64,000 bases of DNA, taken from contig JBEWZL010000266.1 in NCBI GenBank assembly GCA_045837725.1, positions 186,001-250,000 on the forward strand, in the 5' to 3' direction. The first letter of the stretch is position 1. Each line of letters begins with the position of its first letter. Both the position numbers and the translations under genes were made by a program. Below the pieces are notes generated by a model that saw nothing but the letters and a program-made list of their open reading frames with translations, ran no database searches and was not told where the DNA came from. Source of the stretch: Vermamoeba vermiformis (Eukaryota > Tubulinea > Echinamoebida). Below, piece by piece: positions 23,389 to 36,000 of the stretch.

Positions 23389-23564
23389 CCCCGCGAACTA
23401 CAATAAACCCTATGTATTTAGTCACCCCTCCTGCGTGTTATTAATACCCTTCGTGTCCTACTCGTGCACTGCCACCATTGCGGTAATGGAAGTGCGTGCA
23501 GATAATTAGCAACGGCGCCATCCGCACGTTCATTCTTGTATAATACACGCGAGGGTGAGTCACA

Positions 23565-25566
23565 ATGGAGTTCTCGAACGTGCCTATGGATGGACGCAAG
23601 AAACTGACTGCAAGCACTGTGTCAATGGTGAGTACTGGTAGCACTGTCTCTTGGCCACCATCTAACGGCACGTTGTTGCAGGACGATGATTCAGATGAGT
23701 TCGAGCCGATTCAAGTGCCTGATGAAGATGACAACGCACTGCAAGGCACTCACTCTGCATTCAAACAGCCTTATCGCTCTGCTTGGCGTCCTGATGTGAG
23801 TATTTAAAATTGTTGGCCAACAGCAGTGAAATATTAGAATATTATATCAGGCTGCAACTAATTGATTGCGGACAGTTGTGTGTAATGAGAATAATATTTG
23901 TTAATTTATTGTTAATTTTAAGGAACGAGGACCTCCCGAAATTGATCCTAGCGAAATTGAATATGACGAAGAGAAAGATTTCTTGGGCGAGGGCACCTTT
24001 GGTAAAGTGTTTAGAGGTATGTACGCACAGTCTTATTTAAATCGGTCAACTCCGATAGCTTTGCGCAACGACGTTGAGATGTACTGTTGAACTGACTCAC
24101 CATCCGCAGGTCGATGTCGCGGCAAGAAAGTGGCAGTAAAAGTGCCCGTCAATCAACACCTCACCCCCGAGGAGATGAATGATTTCAGAAAAGAAGTGCA
24201 GATCATGAGCAAGATCTTCCACCCCAATGTCGTGCTGTTCATGGGTGCGTGCACTCAAGCAGGCAACATCAAGATCGTAACAGAGCTGATGGACATGGAC
24301 TTGGAGCACTTCCTCAAGACCGAAGAGGGACGCACCTTGTCGCTGTTTCAGCGCATGAAGATGGCCAAAGACGCCGCGCTGGGCATGAACTGGCTGCACG
24401 GCATCACCAAGATCATTCACCGCGACTTCAAGACCGCCAACTTGCTCGTCTCGTTCGATGAGAATCTGCGCACCAAGGTGATTGACTTTGGCTTCAGTGA
24501 AATCAAGCCCTCGATGACTGGCCAGTACCTCAAAGATCAGTTCGGACCGCGCGGCACTGCACTGTGGATGGCCCCTGAAGTGATGCAGGGCAAGGAGTTC
24601 GACGAGAGCATTGACGTGTACGCATTCGGCATTGTGTTGTGGGAGATTGTGATGTTGTTGGAGCCCTTCGCCCACCACGATGACTGGGACGTGTTCTTCG
24701 ATGCCGTGGTGCTCAAGGGCGAGCGACCGCCGCTCGATGCCGCGACCTTCAACAAGATGAACAAAGTGCCCAGCAGCACCACCACCACCACCACCAAGAA
24801 GGAGAGCAAGATTGTGCACGTCAACACCATGTCCAATCCGCTCATCACTGAACTGCCGCACAGTCTCGCGAGTCTGATCCGCGATTGTTGGAGTCACGTG
24901 CCACGTCAGCGCCCCTCGTTCAATCAGATCGTCTATCGCATCGATGAAGTGCTCGTCGACACGGCGATTGAAGACCCTCAGGGCCGTGCATTCTGGCGCG
25001 AGATGTTCTTGTTGCCGCGCAAAGAGCTGCAAGAGCGCGTCAACTGGGACGAGTTTGTGCAAGCACTGATGCGCAAGACACGACTGCAAGTCAAGCAGCG
25101 CTTCGATCACTTGTATCACTTGCTGGTGGACGCCAACAACGAGGTCACCATCCACAAGTTCAATCACATGGTCAGCTGGTTCGGTCACTTCTTCGTGGCG
25201 GAGCATGCCAATCACGTGCTCGATGAGATACGCGACATTGTAGAGCGGCCCTGGTTCCACGGCGAGATTGACATCACGCACGCCGAGAGTGTGCTGCAAG
25301 ACAAGGCTCCGGGCACCTATCTCGTGCGACTCTCCACCACCTATGCGCAGTACCCATTCACGCTCTCGCTCTCGACGAGACCGCAGCACAAGCGCATCCA
25401 GAAGGAGGTGGTGCAGGGTCAGATCGTGTTCTCGATCGTGTTGCCCGACAAGAAGACTGTGCGCCGTGCCCCCTCGCTGATTGAACTGCTCGATCTGGTG
25501 GCCAAGCCCTTCAATCTGCTCACTCCGTGTCCCAAGGACGAGATGATCACCAATCCCTACGAGTGA
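23565..25566 (+). CDS. SHK-type protein kinase with C-terminal SH2 domain
   Basis: Amoebozoan SHK (shkA/B/D-like) dual-specificity kinase. Exons 23565-23625, 23682-23795, 23923-24016 and 24110-25566, about 575 residues. The acidic N-terminus of about 80 residues is followed by the kinase domain: GEGTFGKVFRG, VAVKVP (Lys), HPNVVLFMGACT, IIHRDFKTANLL (catalytic loop), VIDFGFSE (DFG), GTALWMAPEVM and DVYAFGIVLWEI. An SH2 domain follows near residue 475: WFHGEIDITHAESVL and GTYLVRLSTT with the phosphotyrosine-binding Arg. Kinase-then-SH2 order is characteristic of Amoebozoa and is the best lineage marker here. A short Thr/Lys-rich insert interrupts the kinase C-lobe. Confidence 0.94.
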
Positions 25567-25740
25567 GCGCCCTCTGATCACGTGGCACTGTTGTTGTTTC
25601 GAAATTTCTTGTAAAATAAATTGGATAAATCTGCATTGACTAGTACTAGTACGCAGCACCTGGCACACACTAGTTAGCACACTAGTCTACATACACAAGT
25701 AAGTGAGCAGCGAACACCACCGCACCGCCGCTGCTCTAGC

Positions 25741-27342
25741 ATGGAGTCATTCAACAACTTGTTCGAGTCTCCGCTAGTGAGTGTCGATGGATTTGCCAAG
25801 ACTACGAAAGCTATTCTCGACGAAGTGCGCGCTGAACTGGATGCAGCTCCGGCACTCGACCTCGCGGATGTCAATATAGAGTGCGTGTTTGGGGTTAATA
25901 CTATTTTTAAAATTCATTCCATAATTAATAACGAATATTTTCGCTAGTTGTGACGACTTGCGTTATAGATCGCCAAAAGAGCAGATCCAAAGTGCGATCG
26001 ACGCGGCAATGGTAATTTATATTAATTGAGTGCAGCAGAAACTATCATTGACTACTTATACAGGCCGATATTGCTGACAATCCCCCTTTTACTTCACGAG
26101 GTAAGATCCACATGCTATTCTGAGAGTAGTCATTATCCTATGCTTCTCTTTCATATATACGCAGCTCCTATTAACACCGTGCACGCCCCAGACAAAGTTG
26201 ATGTCAAGACAGTGCTCGAGCGCTATCACATACCCAGCTACGAGGAGTTGTCGCGCAAGAAGAAAGAAGCGCCGCTGCACTGCATCAAGTAAGCGCCGTA
26301 ATAATACTATATTATACATATATATATAGTGCACATATTCTTGTACATTGATGCCGGTACTCGCAGACACGCACGATGGGCGGCAGAACAAACGCGGATC
26401 TTGCAGCGCAAAAAAGAAGTGAACTACTTGACTGAAAATGTCAACAGTCATCTCGATGTAAGTGTCACGTGCATTCACTGAACTGTCGATAGCTGACACG
26501 TGTCATTCACAGCCCGAGGCCCCCACGGAGCCGATCGACAGCGAGGACGTGGTGCTGTCCATCGCGCTGTATCACCCGAGCAAGAACACCAAGACGCAAG
26601 AGTACCGCGTGCTGGGCCAACAACCCCTCACGGCACTGCGCGACAAGCTGTACTGTCTCAGCGATCACATGCTCGATGGACCCAAGATCAAGAGCGGCTA
26701 CTTCTTCGTCGAGCACACCTTCTACAACGACATGCGCGATCAGAACACGGATTATTCCAAGTACGTACTTGACAGTTAATACTTGGATGATGATGACACC
26801 TGTCAAACACTCACTCTGACACGTGTCACAGGACTGTGATCGACTGGGCCGAGGAGATGAAGCGAGTGACGCGAGTGATGCGCGAGAGACACGAGGCAGT
26901 GGTGATGAAACGACCGCGCGGACTGACCAAACAACACGCGATTGGCACGTACATCATCACACCGGCCTCGACACTGCACGCTGCGGTGATGGAGAACACG
27001 CGCTTCGTGGACCTGAATCTGCGCATTGGCACGCCGTACCTGTACTGTCACCAGGGCAACTGTCTGCACCACATGATCGTGCACGAAGTGCGGCGCATTG
27101 ATCGATCGATGGACGTGCTCAACCGACTCGCCTATCCGCTGCACGTGTTCCAGTCCAAGATTCGACGCAAGAAGTGTCGCATCTGTGACACGTGTCCCGC
27201 CAAGTACGTGACGTATGGCGACAAGATGAGTCCCGAGAACCCCTGCTTCTACTGCGACAACTGCTACCGCTCCCTGCACTACGACAGCGAGGGCCGCTTG
27301 TTGTACAGCGATTACAAAGTGTTTCCGTATTATCACGAATAG
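25741..27342 (+). CDS. SNAPC3: snRNA-activating protein complex subunit 3 (SNAPC3/SNAP50)
   Basis: DNA-binding core subunit of SNAPc, which binds the proximal sequence element of snRNA promoters for Pol II and Pol III. Exons 25741-25880, 25948-26011, 26064-26100, 26165-26288, 26367-26457, 26513-26760 and 26832-27342. The conserved C-terminal domain shows RVLGQQPLTALRDKLYCLSD, GYFFVEHTFYND, TVIDWAE, GTPYLYCHQGNCLH and the zinc cluster KCRICDTCPAKYVTYGD, with CFYCDNCYRSLHYDSEG. The N-terminal about 170 residues are poorly conserved, as usual. Two introns carry three TGACANNTGTCA copies. Confidence 0.93.
26494..26828. repeat. TGACANNTGTCA palindromes in two SNAPC3 introns
   Basis: TGACACGTGTCA at 26494-26505 and 26817-26828, and TGACACCTGTCA at 26794-26805. 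The first and last end 7 and 3 nt before their exons, respectively, as part of the 3' splice site. Confidence 0.85.
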
Positions 27343-27422
27343 GGCTAGTTTAATATGTACATTTCAATTGCTCGCTGTATATAAATCCTCTTGTAGCATA
27401 GTGCTGGTTAAATATGACCATA

Positions 27423-27913
27423 TTAAGGCAGTTCTTTGGGTTGTTCGCGCAGTTTCTTGTAAGTGTAGCCCACGCCTGCCAGCACCGTGAACAGTTGTGC
27501 GGCCACACGCGCACGCATCATGCTGCACAGAGGGTCAGTAGTCAGCACTCATAGGACGAGGTGAATATATTCGCTGAAAAGAGCAGATCTGTTGCCAGCA
27601 ACACCTCCGCACGACTGCAGTACTCACCGTTGCGAGAGCTTAGGATCGCGCAAGTACATGGAGTAGAAGCCCACGACGAGCACTGCGGTGGTAGTTGCCA
27701 TGCCTGGATTGAGTTCAGTCAGATGGACTCCGTGTGTAACGCCATTATTATGCACAATAGAGCACGTATATATATTGGCCAATGTACTGGCAATATATGC
27801 AGTGCAGGTCACGTACCGATCGGCACCAAGGGCTGTTCTTTCATAAAGTCCCACATAGTCTTGCGACGCGGGAAGATTGAGTCATCGCCTGGCACAATAT
27901 TGTTCATATTCAT
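27423..27913 (-). CDS. HIG1-domain mitochondrial protein (HIGD1/2, Rcf1-like)
   Basis: Inner-membrane respiratory supercomplex factor of the hypoxia-induced-gene-1 family. Exons in coding order: 27913-27817, 27703-27628, 27522-27423, about 90 residues. The HIG1 signature is complete: FMKEQPLVPIG (TM1 entry), AVLVVGFYSMYLRD, and QRMMRARVAAQLFTVLAG (the R-M-x-R-x-R-V-x-A-Q motif), then a second membrane segment. Two ATGs open the frame (27913 and 27907). It is divergent from KISH with 193 bp between starts. Confidence 0.9.
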
Positions 27914-28106
27914 ATGCGCAGTAGTGTCTGGTGTTGAGGTGTGGTGCGCAGCTTCAATTGCAGCTAACAATGAGTGCACACGACTCCGCCAGATCGGATA
28001 ATTGTCACGTGACTGGAATTGGCAGCTAACTCCGAGGGGCGTGGTGCGAGTGAGAATAGCGACAGAGATATATATACCACACCTCGAGTACTTACCGCGT
28101 GCAATC

Positions 28107-28599
28107 ATGGTAAGTGTTGTTGCAGATGTGTCTCGAGTGATAGCTCACCCCTAGTCTGCAGTTCGGCCTATTCAAATTCCAGACCATGTTGACCGTGGTG
28201 CTGCTGATTATATGCACCTGCACCTACATACACTCCAAGTACCCGACTCTGCTCGACAGACATCAGAAAGGGTCAGTAATAATTACATTAAATTGCTGCG
28301 TCCTCACTGGACCACGCTAGCATCACGCAGCATATTTAGCAATTATAGGGCATTATATTCAATTATTTGCGCTGATTAACAACCCAATTATTATTCATGC
28401 GTGTAATTGACCTCTGACGTCAGCGCTTACAGTCCACTACAATAATAATATGTATAATAATAATCACCTGCATTATATTCACCTCTGTATTCTCAGATTG
28501 ATGGGCACGTTTTGGAAAGCAGCGCGGATCGGCGAGCGACTGAGTCCTTACGTCTCGCTGGCTTGCTTGGTGATGGGCGTGCTGGCTCTCAAAGAGTAG
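28107..28599 (+). CDS. TMEM167: KISH / TMEM167 secretory-pathway membrane protein
   Basis: Tiny conserved Golgi membrane protein needed for constitutive secretion. Exons 28107-28109 (the ATG alone), 28162-28271 and 28497-28599 give about 71 residues, the family length. Sequence [20 protein letters not shown], then [28 protein letters not shown] is diagnostic. The start codon forms a complete coding micro-exon: ATG is followed directly by GTAAGT, and the next exon opens in frame as TTCGGC. Confidence 0.9.
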
Positions 28600-28708
28600 A
28601 TCATAGGTGCATATTCGGCGACACTAAGCCTATTTGTACTATTTGGTTGACTCCCAGTGCTTGTAAATAAAGTTCAATTTTGTATCAACTGCATCTACAT
28701 GAGAACAC

Positions 28709-29065
28709 ATGTCTTCATCGTGTCAAGATATACGCAGTGATTTGATAGAGTGCATCAAGCTGTCCGGATGTTTGCGTGACTCAGACTTCCACTCTTGTCT
28801 CAAATCCGATCAGCTCAAATCTGAATGCAAGTTACTGCGCACAGCGTACTTTGAATGTCGCCGCGGACAGGTACATTATATATTATAATATAGCTGCAGG
28901 ATATTAATCACATTGTATCGTCAGTTGGACATGAGGAAACGAATGCGTGGCAATGTGACGAAACACGGCGAGTCTATCTTCAATAACGAGGACTTTCAGA
29001 GCAGCAATACTAATAATACTAATAATACAAATAACAATAGCTCTAAGAACACTAAAGAGAAATAA
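28709..29065 (+). CDS. COA5: Cytochrome c oxidase assembly factor COA5/PET191
   Basis: Twin-CX9C-type mitochondrial intermembrane-space protein needed for complex IV assembly. Exons 28709-28870 and 28925-29065, about 100 residues. Motifs match PET191: CxxIRSDLIECIKLSGCL, then SCLKSDQLKSECKLLRTAYFECRRGQLDMRKRMRGN. The Cys spacing (C-x9-C type pairs) and F-E-C-R/K-R are the family hallmark. An Asn/Thr/Ser tail of about 20 residues is extra. Confidence 0.9.
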
Positions 29066-29378
29066 GAGCAATAATTCAGATCAAATAAATATTAATATTT
29101 TTTCATTCAATTTCAGCTCTGTTAAGTTTGAACATGATTGCGCAAGCATAATAATATATCGAATGGTATATTGCGCTCAATGATACAACAATCTACGCAC
29201 TCACCACGCACGTGCTTGGATCTGTATTCGCTGCATGACAAATTTTTATTTTTCACGAATTTCACGTAAAATCAACAGCACCAGGTCAACAATTATTAAT
29301 TTCAGTCAACTATTGAGGCACAGAGTACAGCACCACTCGACTCTATTAGCACTGAATTATTAATTTCAAGACTGGCTG
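29066..29378. other. AT-rich intergenic stretch
   Basis: About 310 bp between the COA5 stop and the next start. AT-rich, with AATAAA-like signals near 29090. No gene or RNA gene was recognised. Confidence 0.5.
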
Positions 29379-29884
29379 ATGGATTTGGAGGAATTGTCGA
29401 CCAAGATCACCACCAAGCTGTATTTAGAGAACAAACGCCGATATAGCTGCAAATACTTTCATTATTTAAATATGGAACGCGTTAAAGAGAGGAAAAAGCA
29501 GCTACCAAACACTAATAATAATAACAACAATAATACTCCGAATTTTGCGAATAATCAAAATGCAGCGCAATTAACCACTCACAATGTGCCTAGTAATCAA
29601 CGTAATGAATATAATAACAATTATAGCGCTGGAAATAATTTCTCAGATTCAGATCAAGAAATGAGTCGGTAAGTGGATCCATTTGCATTCGAGTCAAAAA
29701 ACCGAGCAGAGTTCTTTTTAATTATGTCATATACGTATTACAAACATATCGTGTATTTCCCCTTAGTTACTTACGTGTTTGCAGGACGGATGCAGATCAA
29801 GCTCTTGAAGACGACATCTCGTTCTTGGTGGAGCACTTTCATGTCGAAGAGACAGAACCTACTTACATGCCTTATATATGCTGA
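29379..29884 (+). CDS. Unrecognised Asn-rich protein
   Basis: Exons 29379-29668 and 29785-29884 encode about 129 residues. The first about 45 residues are charged (LSTKITTKLYLENKRRYS, KYFHYLNMERVKERKKQLP), then an Asn-rich linker, then an acidic end (DADQALEDDISFLVEHFHVEE) stopping at PTYMPYIC. The donor (cg|gtaagt) and acceptor (tgcag|g) are good and the frame joins. A further hydrophobic frame follows the stop to about 29955, so the 3' end could differ. No family is recognised. Confidence 0.6.
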
Positions 29885-30127
29885 TCATCGGCTGCTGGCT
29901 GTGCTGCGATCGTGGCTGTCACTCTTGCAGTCACTTGTACATTGTGTTGATTAGTCGCTCGTGTAATTTGTACAGAATAGAATCAAAACTAAATACCATT
30001 ACATTCACTGAACGAGATTCACTGAACAAAGGTCACGAGGTCAGTTCTGAGCAGCAGTCGATTCATTCACATGTGTTTTATGTACAAGTTCAATATACAG
30101 AGGTTAGAGATAGAGTTACAAATGCAC

Positions 30128-31916
30128 TCAGCTGTGCGGCACTGAGTCGCTGTCACTGCTGTCGCTGCTGTCACTGCTGTCACTCGGTGCCATCGTCATT
30201 GTGCTCAGCGCGGCATTGCTTAGCGGGGTTGTGGCAGGGTTGGTCGCCCCAGCGGCGGTATTGCTACCAGTGGTATTGCTGTTGCTTGGAGTGGCTTCGA
30301 GCGGTAGTGTCGTGGCGTGACTGAGTGTCGTGCTGTGGTGGTCTTCAGTGGTGGGCGTGGCAGTGGTGTTGACACTAGTGCTGGTGGCACTGTTGGGGGT
30401 GTTGGGGCTGATCACGGCGTTTGGTGAGCTATTTTTAGCATCAACTGCAGCACTGGGTGCTTTGATTTTGATGCGAATGGATGGTCGAGTGATAGGTGTG
30501 ACAGGTGTCACTGGGGTGACATTTGAATTATTCCGCTGCGTGTCAAGGGTCGTTGAGTCGTGTGGAATGATGTTTGACGCTTCTTGTGACGCGTAACTGA
30601 CAGGTGGAGGGGCAACTGACTGCAACACCTCGTTTGACACTGGATTTGACAGGTCAGTTGACACGTGTCGCTTGTTCTGTCCCTCGTCCTCCTCGTCAGC
30701 TCGTTTTCTCTTGCGCGCAGTGACATCACGCCGCGCATTGCGGGCAGCAATGAGTTCAGGGTGCTGCTGATAATAACTCGCGAGGTAGTGTTCGCGATCA
30801 GTGCGGTACTGCATCATATTCGCACTCAACATGTGCTTCAACTTGCGGTACTGTTGCTTGTACAGCTGCACCAGATTTGACAGGTGTGTCTTGCGGCGTG
30901 TCACGAATTCTTTTTCAGTCATGGTGTTGACAGTACTGCAAATGACACGTGTCAATCAGCGACTCGCGCGGATATCAAGACGTACCTCAAATAGTCATCC
31001 ACGAGCTCAAACTGTCGTTGTGTCACATCGTGCGAGCCCTCAGTCAGGGCTGTCACTGGCTCAGGGTCTGCGCGCTCAAAATAGATCACGCCATTCATGA
31101 AATCCGTGTCGGAGTGCTGCGCGGTGATTGCTGCCACCTCTTCGTCGTCGTCTTCACTCGCCACGGACGACGAGTCACTCTCCTCTTTGTGCTCACTCGC
31201 AGCATGCACACCGTGACTCGTGTTGGTGTTGTTAGCTGTGTTAGTGTTGGCAGCACGAGGGGCAGTGGTGTCAGTGTGCGTGCTGCTCACTCCGACCTCG
31301 CGCAACACTTGCTGCAAGCGACGACGTGAAGCCAAGTGTTCAGGACTGGGCTCGTGTCGTTCAAGTGGCACGTCATCGAGTGTCATCACTGTGCTGACTG
31401 GCACGTGACTCACTGGACTGAACTGCTGTGAGGGCTTTTTGCCTTTTTTGGCACTGACAGATCCGGGAGTTGTGAGGCCGAGTGCTTGACGATGAAACAC
31501 GCAGTATCTATACGACAATATAGATCACTATTAATCGCGTGTACAATAAATAGGACGCGTGGAAAAGTACCTCGGATCAGGATCAGCGAGTGCGACAGGA
31601 TTGGTGCACTGTTTGTTGGACTTGGGATTGACGTTGTCGCATTGCTTGAAGGGTGCAGCAGGGTCTTCGAGGATGTGTTTGGCGCAGAAGCCATAGCCCT
31701 CCATGCGTCTGCGAACTGTTAGTGTACTGGCTTCGGATCTGCTTTCAACACCAGCTGCAGCAGTGATACGTACTTCTGATGGCAGATCTTAAGGCTGTAG
31801 CTGCATAATAACTTTCCGTCAGCATTGCGATGAATATTCGTCCCCTCTCGGGGGTGACGGATCGGAGGCTCGCCGTTACTGTCCTCCAGCGAGAGATCGA
31901 TTAGCATGGTACTCAT
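30128..31916 (-). CDS. KANSL2/INO80D-like zinc-finger chromatin protein
   Basis: Exons in coding order: 31916-31774, 31707-31571, 31507-30986, 30935-30128, about 535 residues. The N-terminal third has the C3Hc3H potential DNA-binding zinc finger: CSYSLKICHQK, GYGFCAKHILED, FKQCDN, KQCTNP, RYCVFHRQ, as in KANSL2 of the NSL histone acetyltransferase complex and INO80D. A conserved-looking helical region follows (KTHLSNLVQLYKQQYRKLKH, RTDREHYLASYYQQHPEL) with a basic RKRKR patch. The rest is Ser/Thr/Asn-rich. Which complex it joins is inference. One TGACACGTGTCA lies at the 3' splice site of the last intron. Confidence 0.75.
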
Positions 31917-32375
31917 CTAAAAATAGGACAATATTATTATAAGCATGATAGCAGATGTTAGTATTCGTAATCCGCTAAACAGATTTTTAAGAAAATTAAA
32001 GAATATTTTTAAAAATAAAATTATTCGGAATAAATTTGTAGGGCTTAAAAAGCTTTCAAATACATATATAAATCAATTAAAAAATATATTTGCCTTTTTA
32101 ATAATTTATTGAGCCACTTTAACGAGATTGTTGCATACCTCGAACAGTTCGGAATATTAACCAGTATCAGACTCGAGACTATAGCTAGCGAATAAATAAC
32201 GCCTTATATATATATTACAACAATATTCGCCGTATCTTTATAGTGTTTGTACTGCGCTGAATAACTAATGGACAATTCGTCGCAGCAATTTTCAGTTTAA
32301 TTTCGAGTGCAGCACCAGAACTCGGCCTAGTACCACAACAGCTGGCGATAATAGATCTCAAATAGCACTTCAAAT
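31917..32375. other. AT-rich divergent intergenic region
   Basis: About 460 bp between two divergent starts. It has poly-A/T runs (31970-32100) and a TATATATATA near 32205-32215. It presumably holds both promoters; no gene was seen. Confidence 0.5.
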
Positions 32376-32958
32376 ATGCCGAAGCGATCATGTACGTAAG
32401 CAAAAAACTGTTAACCATTCGATCTAACGATCTGATCGCAGACAAGAAGGGAGAAGTGCTCAAGGAGCGCGAGAAGAAAAAAGCCAAAAAACAACAAGTA
32501 GTACCTCCGACTAAGGACAGCAAATGGCTTGTTAATGGCGCTGAAGTCGAATCTGCTCAAAAAAATAATACCAATAATAACAATAATAATATGGAAGATA
32601 ATAATGTCGAGGTTGAGGAGACAATGGATACTACTAACTCCGTTGCCACAAAGCCAACAACAACTACTACCAACCCTGAATTAAAAGATCTGTTCGCGTT
32701 GAAATACAAGTAAGTTGCGATCAGATCCAGAAGTGATCGAAACAAATACCGATATAATACAGGAACTAATATTCACGCAGCAACACGATCACATTAACTG
32801 CGAACAAAGATAAAAAACCCTTGTCGCGCAAGCAGAAAGCAAAGAAAGCCAAAGCGATCACGCGTGCGATCAACTACCGCGAACAATTAGACAACAAAAA
32901 AGTACTCAAATCGCAACGTCATTCGCGCCGAGACCGCTGGAAGAACTTGTACAATTAA
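32376..32958 (+). CDS. Small basic protein, possibly Alb1-like ribosome biogenesis factor
   Basis: Exons 32376-32391, 32442-32709 and 32781-32958, about 153 residues. The N-terminus MPKRSYKKGEVLKEREKKK is very basic. An Asn/Thr-rich middle follows, then KPLSRKQKAKKAKAITRAIN and YREQLDNKK. The last block resembles the yeast Alb1 signature (TLSKKRAKKIERNLKYAxxRK), a shuttling pre-60S factor. The match is short and by eye, so the assignment is tentative. A basic, nucleolar-type protein is the safer statement. AATAAA at 32986-32991. Confidence 0.7.
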
Positions 32959-33063
32959 TTGGGATCGCTAGTACTCGCATTGTGTAATAAACGTCATCAT
33001 CTTGTCAATCGAGCAGATCTGCAAGACATTCTATGGTACACGACTATATTACATGTTTATTAT

Positions 33064-36000
33064 TTACGACTTGTCATTTAACAACGCTTGCTGCTGTGTT
33101 TGCCAAAATTTGATTTTCTAAATAAGGCAATCGAATCGTTAGTCACGTGCTCACCACGAGTTCAGCCAGGTACGTACCTCGCGAAAGGGCGTGAGAGTGG
33201 CGTTGACAGTGCTCGCGCGCTCATTGTACACGGCACGAATCTCATCACGCTGCTTGAACAGCTGTTGTTTGCGCTCACTCAGCGAGGCCGTGCCTGCCAG
33301 CAGTTCAAACTCGCGCTTGGGGGACTGTTTGAGCTCCACTCTCGGCGTACCACTGCTGTCACTGCTCTTCGGACTCTCGGCACGGCCACTGTCACGTGTC
33401 GGACTGCCACTGGCTCGCTTGGGAGTGCTAGGTGCTTCCATGACACGTGTCACGTGCTCGCCCAAGTAGCGCCGCTCGAGCTGTTGAGCCCAGTGTTCGG
33501 GTGTCTGTGTGGATGTCAGTCCTGTCACGTGATCACTGACCACGGTCCTACCTGTGCTTGACGGAGCTCAGCTTCGAGCACGCGAACAGACTCGGTGAGC
33601 TGATGCACTTGTGACTTGACGCGCTGGTACTCGCTGTCCAGTCGTGTCTTGTTCGCATCGATCGTGTGGTGCGCTGTCTCTTCTTCGTGCAACTTCTTCT
33701 TGAGTTCACTGGCCTTGACAGTCATCAGATTGACACGTGTCACATCGGTCTCGATCAGCAGTTGACTCTGCACGTCATTGTTCTCTTTGAGCAGATTGGT
33801 GATCCATCGACTGCGCACGGCTGCTTCTTTGTCGAGACGTGCTCTGAACACGTGTCAGATATTGCCTAATTTGGACTGAACTATATTTAGACTCACCGAG
33901 ATTGTAGCAGTTCACGCAACTTTGCTTGACATTTTTGCAGTTGTTTTTCGAAGTTGTCTTTCATTTGCATCATCTCCACACGCGACTTGATCTCCTCTTG
34001 CATCTCCTGCTGAATTTGCGCAATGATTGGTCCAGATTGAGCTCCGAGATGTTGTTCAATCTTTGCACGCAGTTGCAATTGTTTTTCCGCCAAGACTTCT
34101 TTCCACTGCGACACCTGCAAAGAGCTGTCAGAATGAATGTGACGTGACAGGTGTCAATCAGCGTACCTCGCGCGTGACTCGATTCTTGCCGATGAGTCGC
34201 TCGTTCTTCGCACGCAAGGCATCCACGCGGCGCTTCCAAGTCTTGACTGCGTCAGTGAGCTGTTTGACACTGCCTTCGCGCTTGACACGCTCTTCGGTGA
34301 CACTTTGCAACTGTTGTTCGCTCTGTGACACGTGTCAGTCAACAGTCAATCACGTGGCACCAAGTACTGTACCTGCTCGAGTTTCACAGCTAGTTGCGAC
34401 TGCTGTTCAGTGAACGAGGTGATGTCGCGCTCAATGGCACTCAGCGCAGCACTCAACTCCGCGGGCTGATGGGACTCGTCACGTGACACTGCTGTCACTT
34501 CAAAAGGACTGCCGAACACGTGCTGATACACGCCACTGCTGTCCAACAACTGCACTGACAGCACTAACTTGCCCTTGCAGTGTGCCGTGTAGTTCACTGC
34601 ATAATGGCCTGTCTGCAAATCTGTCACGCGCACTGTTTGCGAGATCTTTGCACTCTCATCGCTGGCCACACTGCTCGGCTCAGCGGTGACAGGTGTGTTG
34701 ACAGGCGTGGCATCTGTCACGTGTGGCGAGTCACGTGACGGCGAATTGAGTTCTTCATCGAGCTCCTCGTCATCGAGGGCAGTGAGTTCGCGCTCCTCAG
34801 TCCAGGCCTCGTCGTCTTGCACCTGTTCGATCAGTGTGTTCACATCCACCGCGCTCTGTCCGGCACTCACATACGCGACACTCACTGACAGCACTGCACC
34901 ACCGCGCTGCACGGCATTGTCGAACAGATCACGTGTCACTACAGTGAACTGCGTCTCTTCATCGACCAGGGCCACACACGTGCCCAGGCCAGTGCAGTAC
35001 GAGGTGTGTGGATCGCACTCTGTGGCTTGCACGTGAATCACTGGCAGACACGTGTCAAAGGACTCGGTGGACAGCTCGTCAAATGTGACGCGCAGCTGAT
35101 AGGTGCCTGCGACCTCTGTTTGAAACGTGCAAATATAGCTCTGTGGACCACGTGATTGGACCTCGCAAGGGACGGTGATTGGACCCACCAGTGCAACACT
35201 CGGAGTGACACCTGTCACATCGGCACTCGTGCTGTACGTCAGTTCGAATGCTGTCGGGCTGTTGACAGGTGCGCCGTTCATGAAACACGGCCCAGTGACA
35301 TCTAACTTGTCCACTCGCGGTTGTGCTGCAAACATGTCAGTTACGCCGTTGACAGGTGTCACAGTATCGCGATATTTACCCGTGAGCAGATTGCGCAAGT
35401 ACTTGAGCACGACTACACGCCCCCGCGAACAGAGTGCAATGGGTGGCACGAGCAGTGGATTGTAGTCGAGCTGCAGCACGAGCAGGTCGGTCAGTCGTGC
35501 CAGGGAGGGCGGCAACTTCTCAATGTCGTTGTGCTGCAGCTCCAAGCGACGCAGTGCTGTCAAGTGATCGATGGTGACGGGCACGTGCTTCAAGTGATTG
35601 TGCCCGAGCTTCAACTCGCGCAAGTGCACCAGCTTGGCAATGTCAGGCGGCAAGTGCGTGAGGTGATTGTTGCTGAGATCGAGTTCTACGAGCTGTGTCA
35701 GTGTGAACAGCGCTGCGTGTGTCTCGAACAGCTGATTGCTGCCCACACGGAGCACTTTCAACTGCTGCAACTGCGCCAGCTGCGCACTGACCGCGGTCAA
35801 CTTGTTGCGACTGAGCGTGAGTTCGGTGAGGGAGCTCAGTTCGCACAGGTACGCGGGCACTTTGTCGAGCTGATTGCGGTACAAGTTGACGCTGCGCAGT
35901 GGTGTGCGGTGCTGGGCCAGGGCTGACAGCTCACTCGGCAAGCGGTGCAAGTGACAGTTGGACAGATCGAGCTGTCCTGTGCGCGCGGCACGTGATACGC

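Noticed and set aside
24097-25680. 527-residue open frame antisense to the SHK kinase
   Set aside because: It mirrors a long G+C-rich coding exon with strong codon bias; His/Gln/Val-rich composition and no domain. The forward frame is a clear kinase-SH2.
29885-29955. Hydrophobic frame after the stop of the Asn-rich gene as a membrane tail
   Set aside because: It is out of frame with the spliced reading and no donor/acceptor pair was found to join it.
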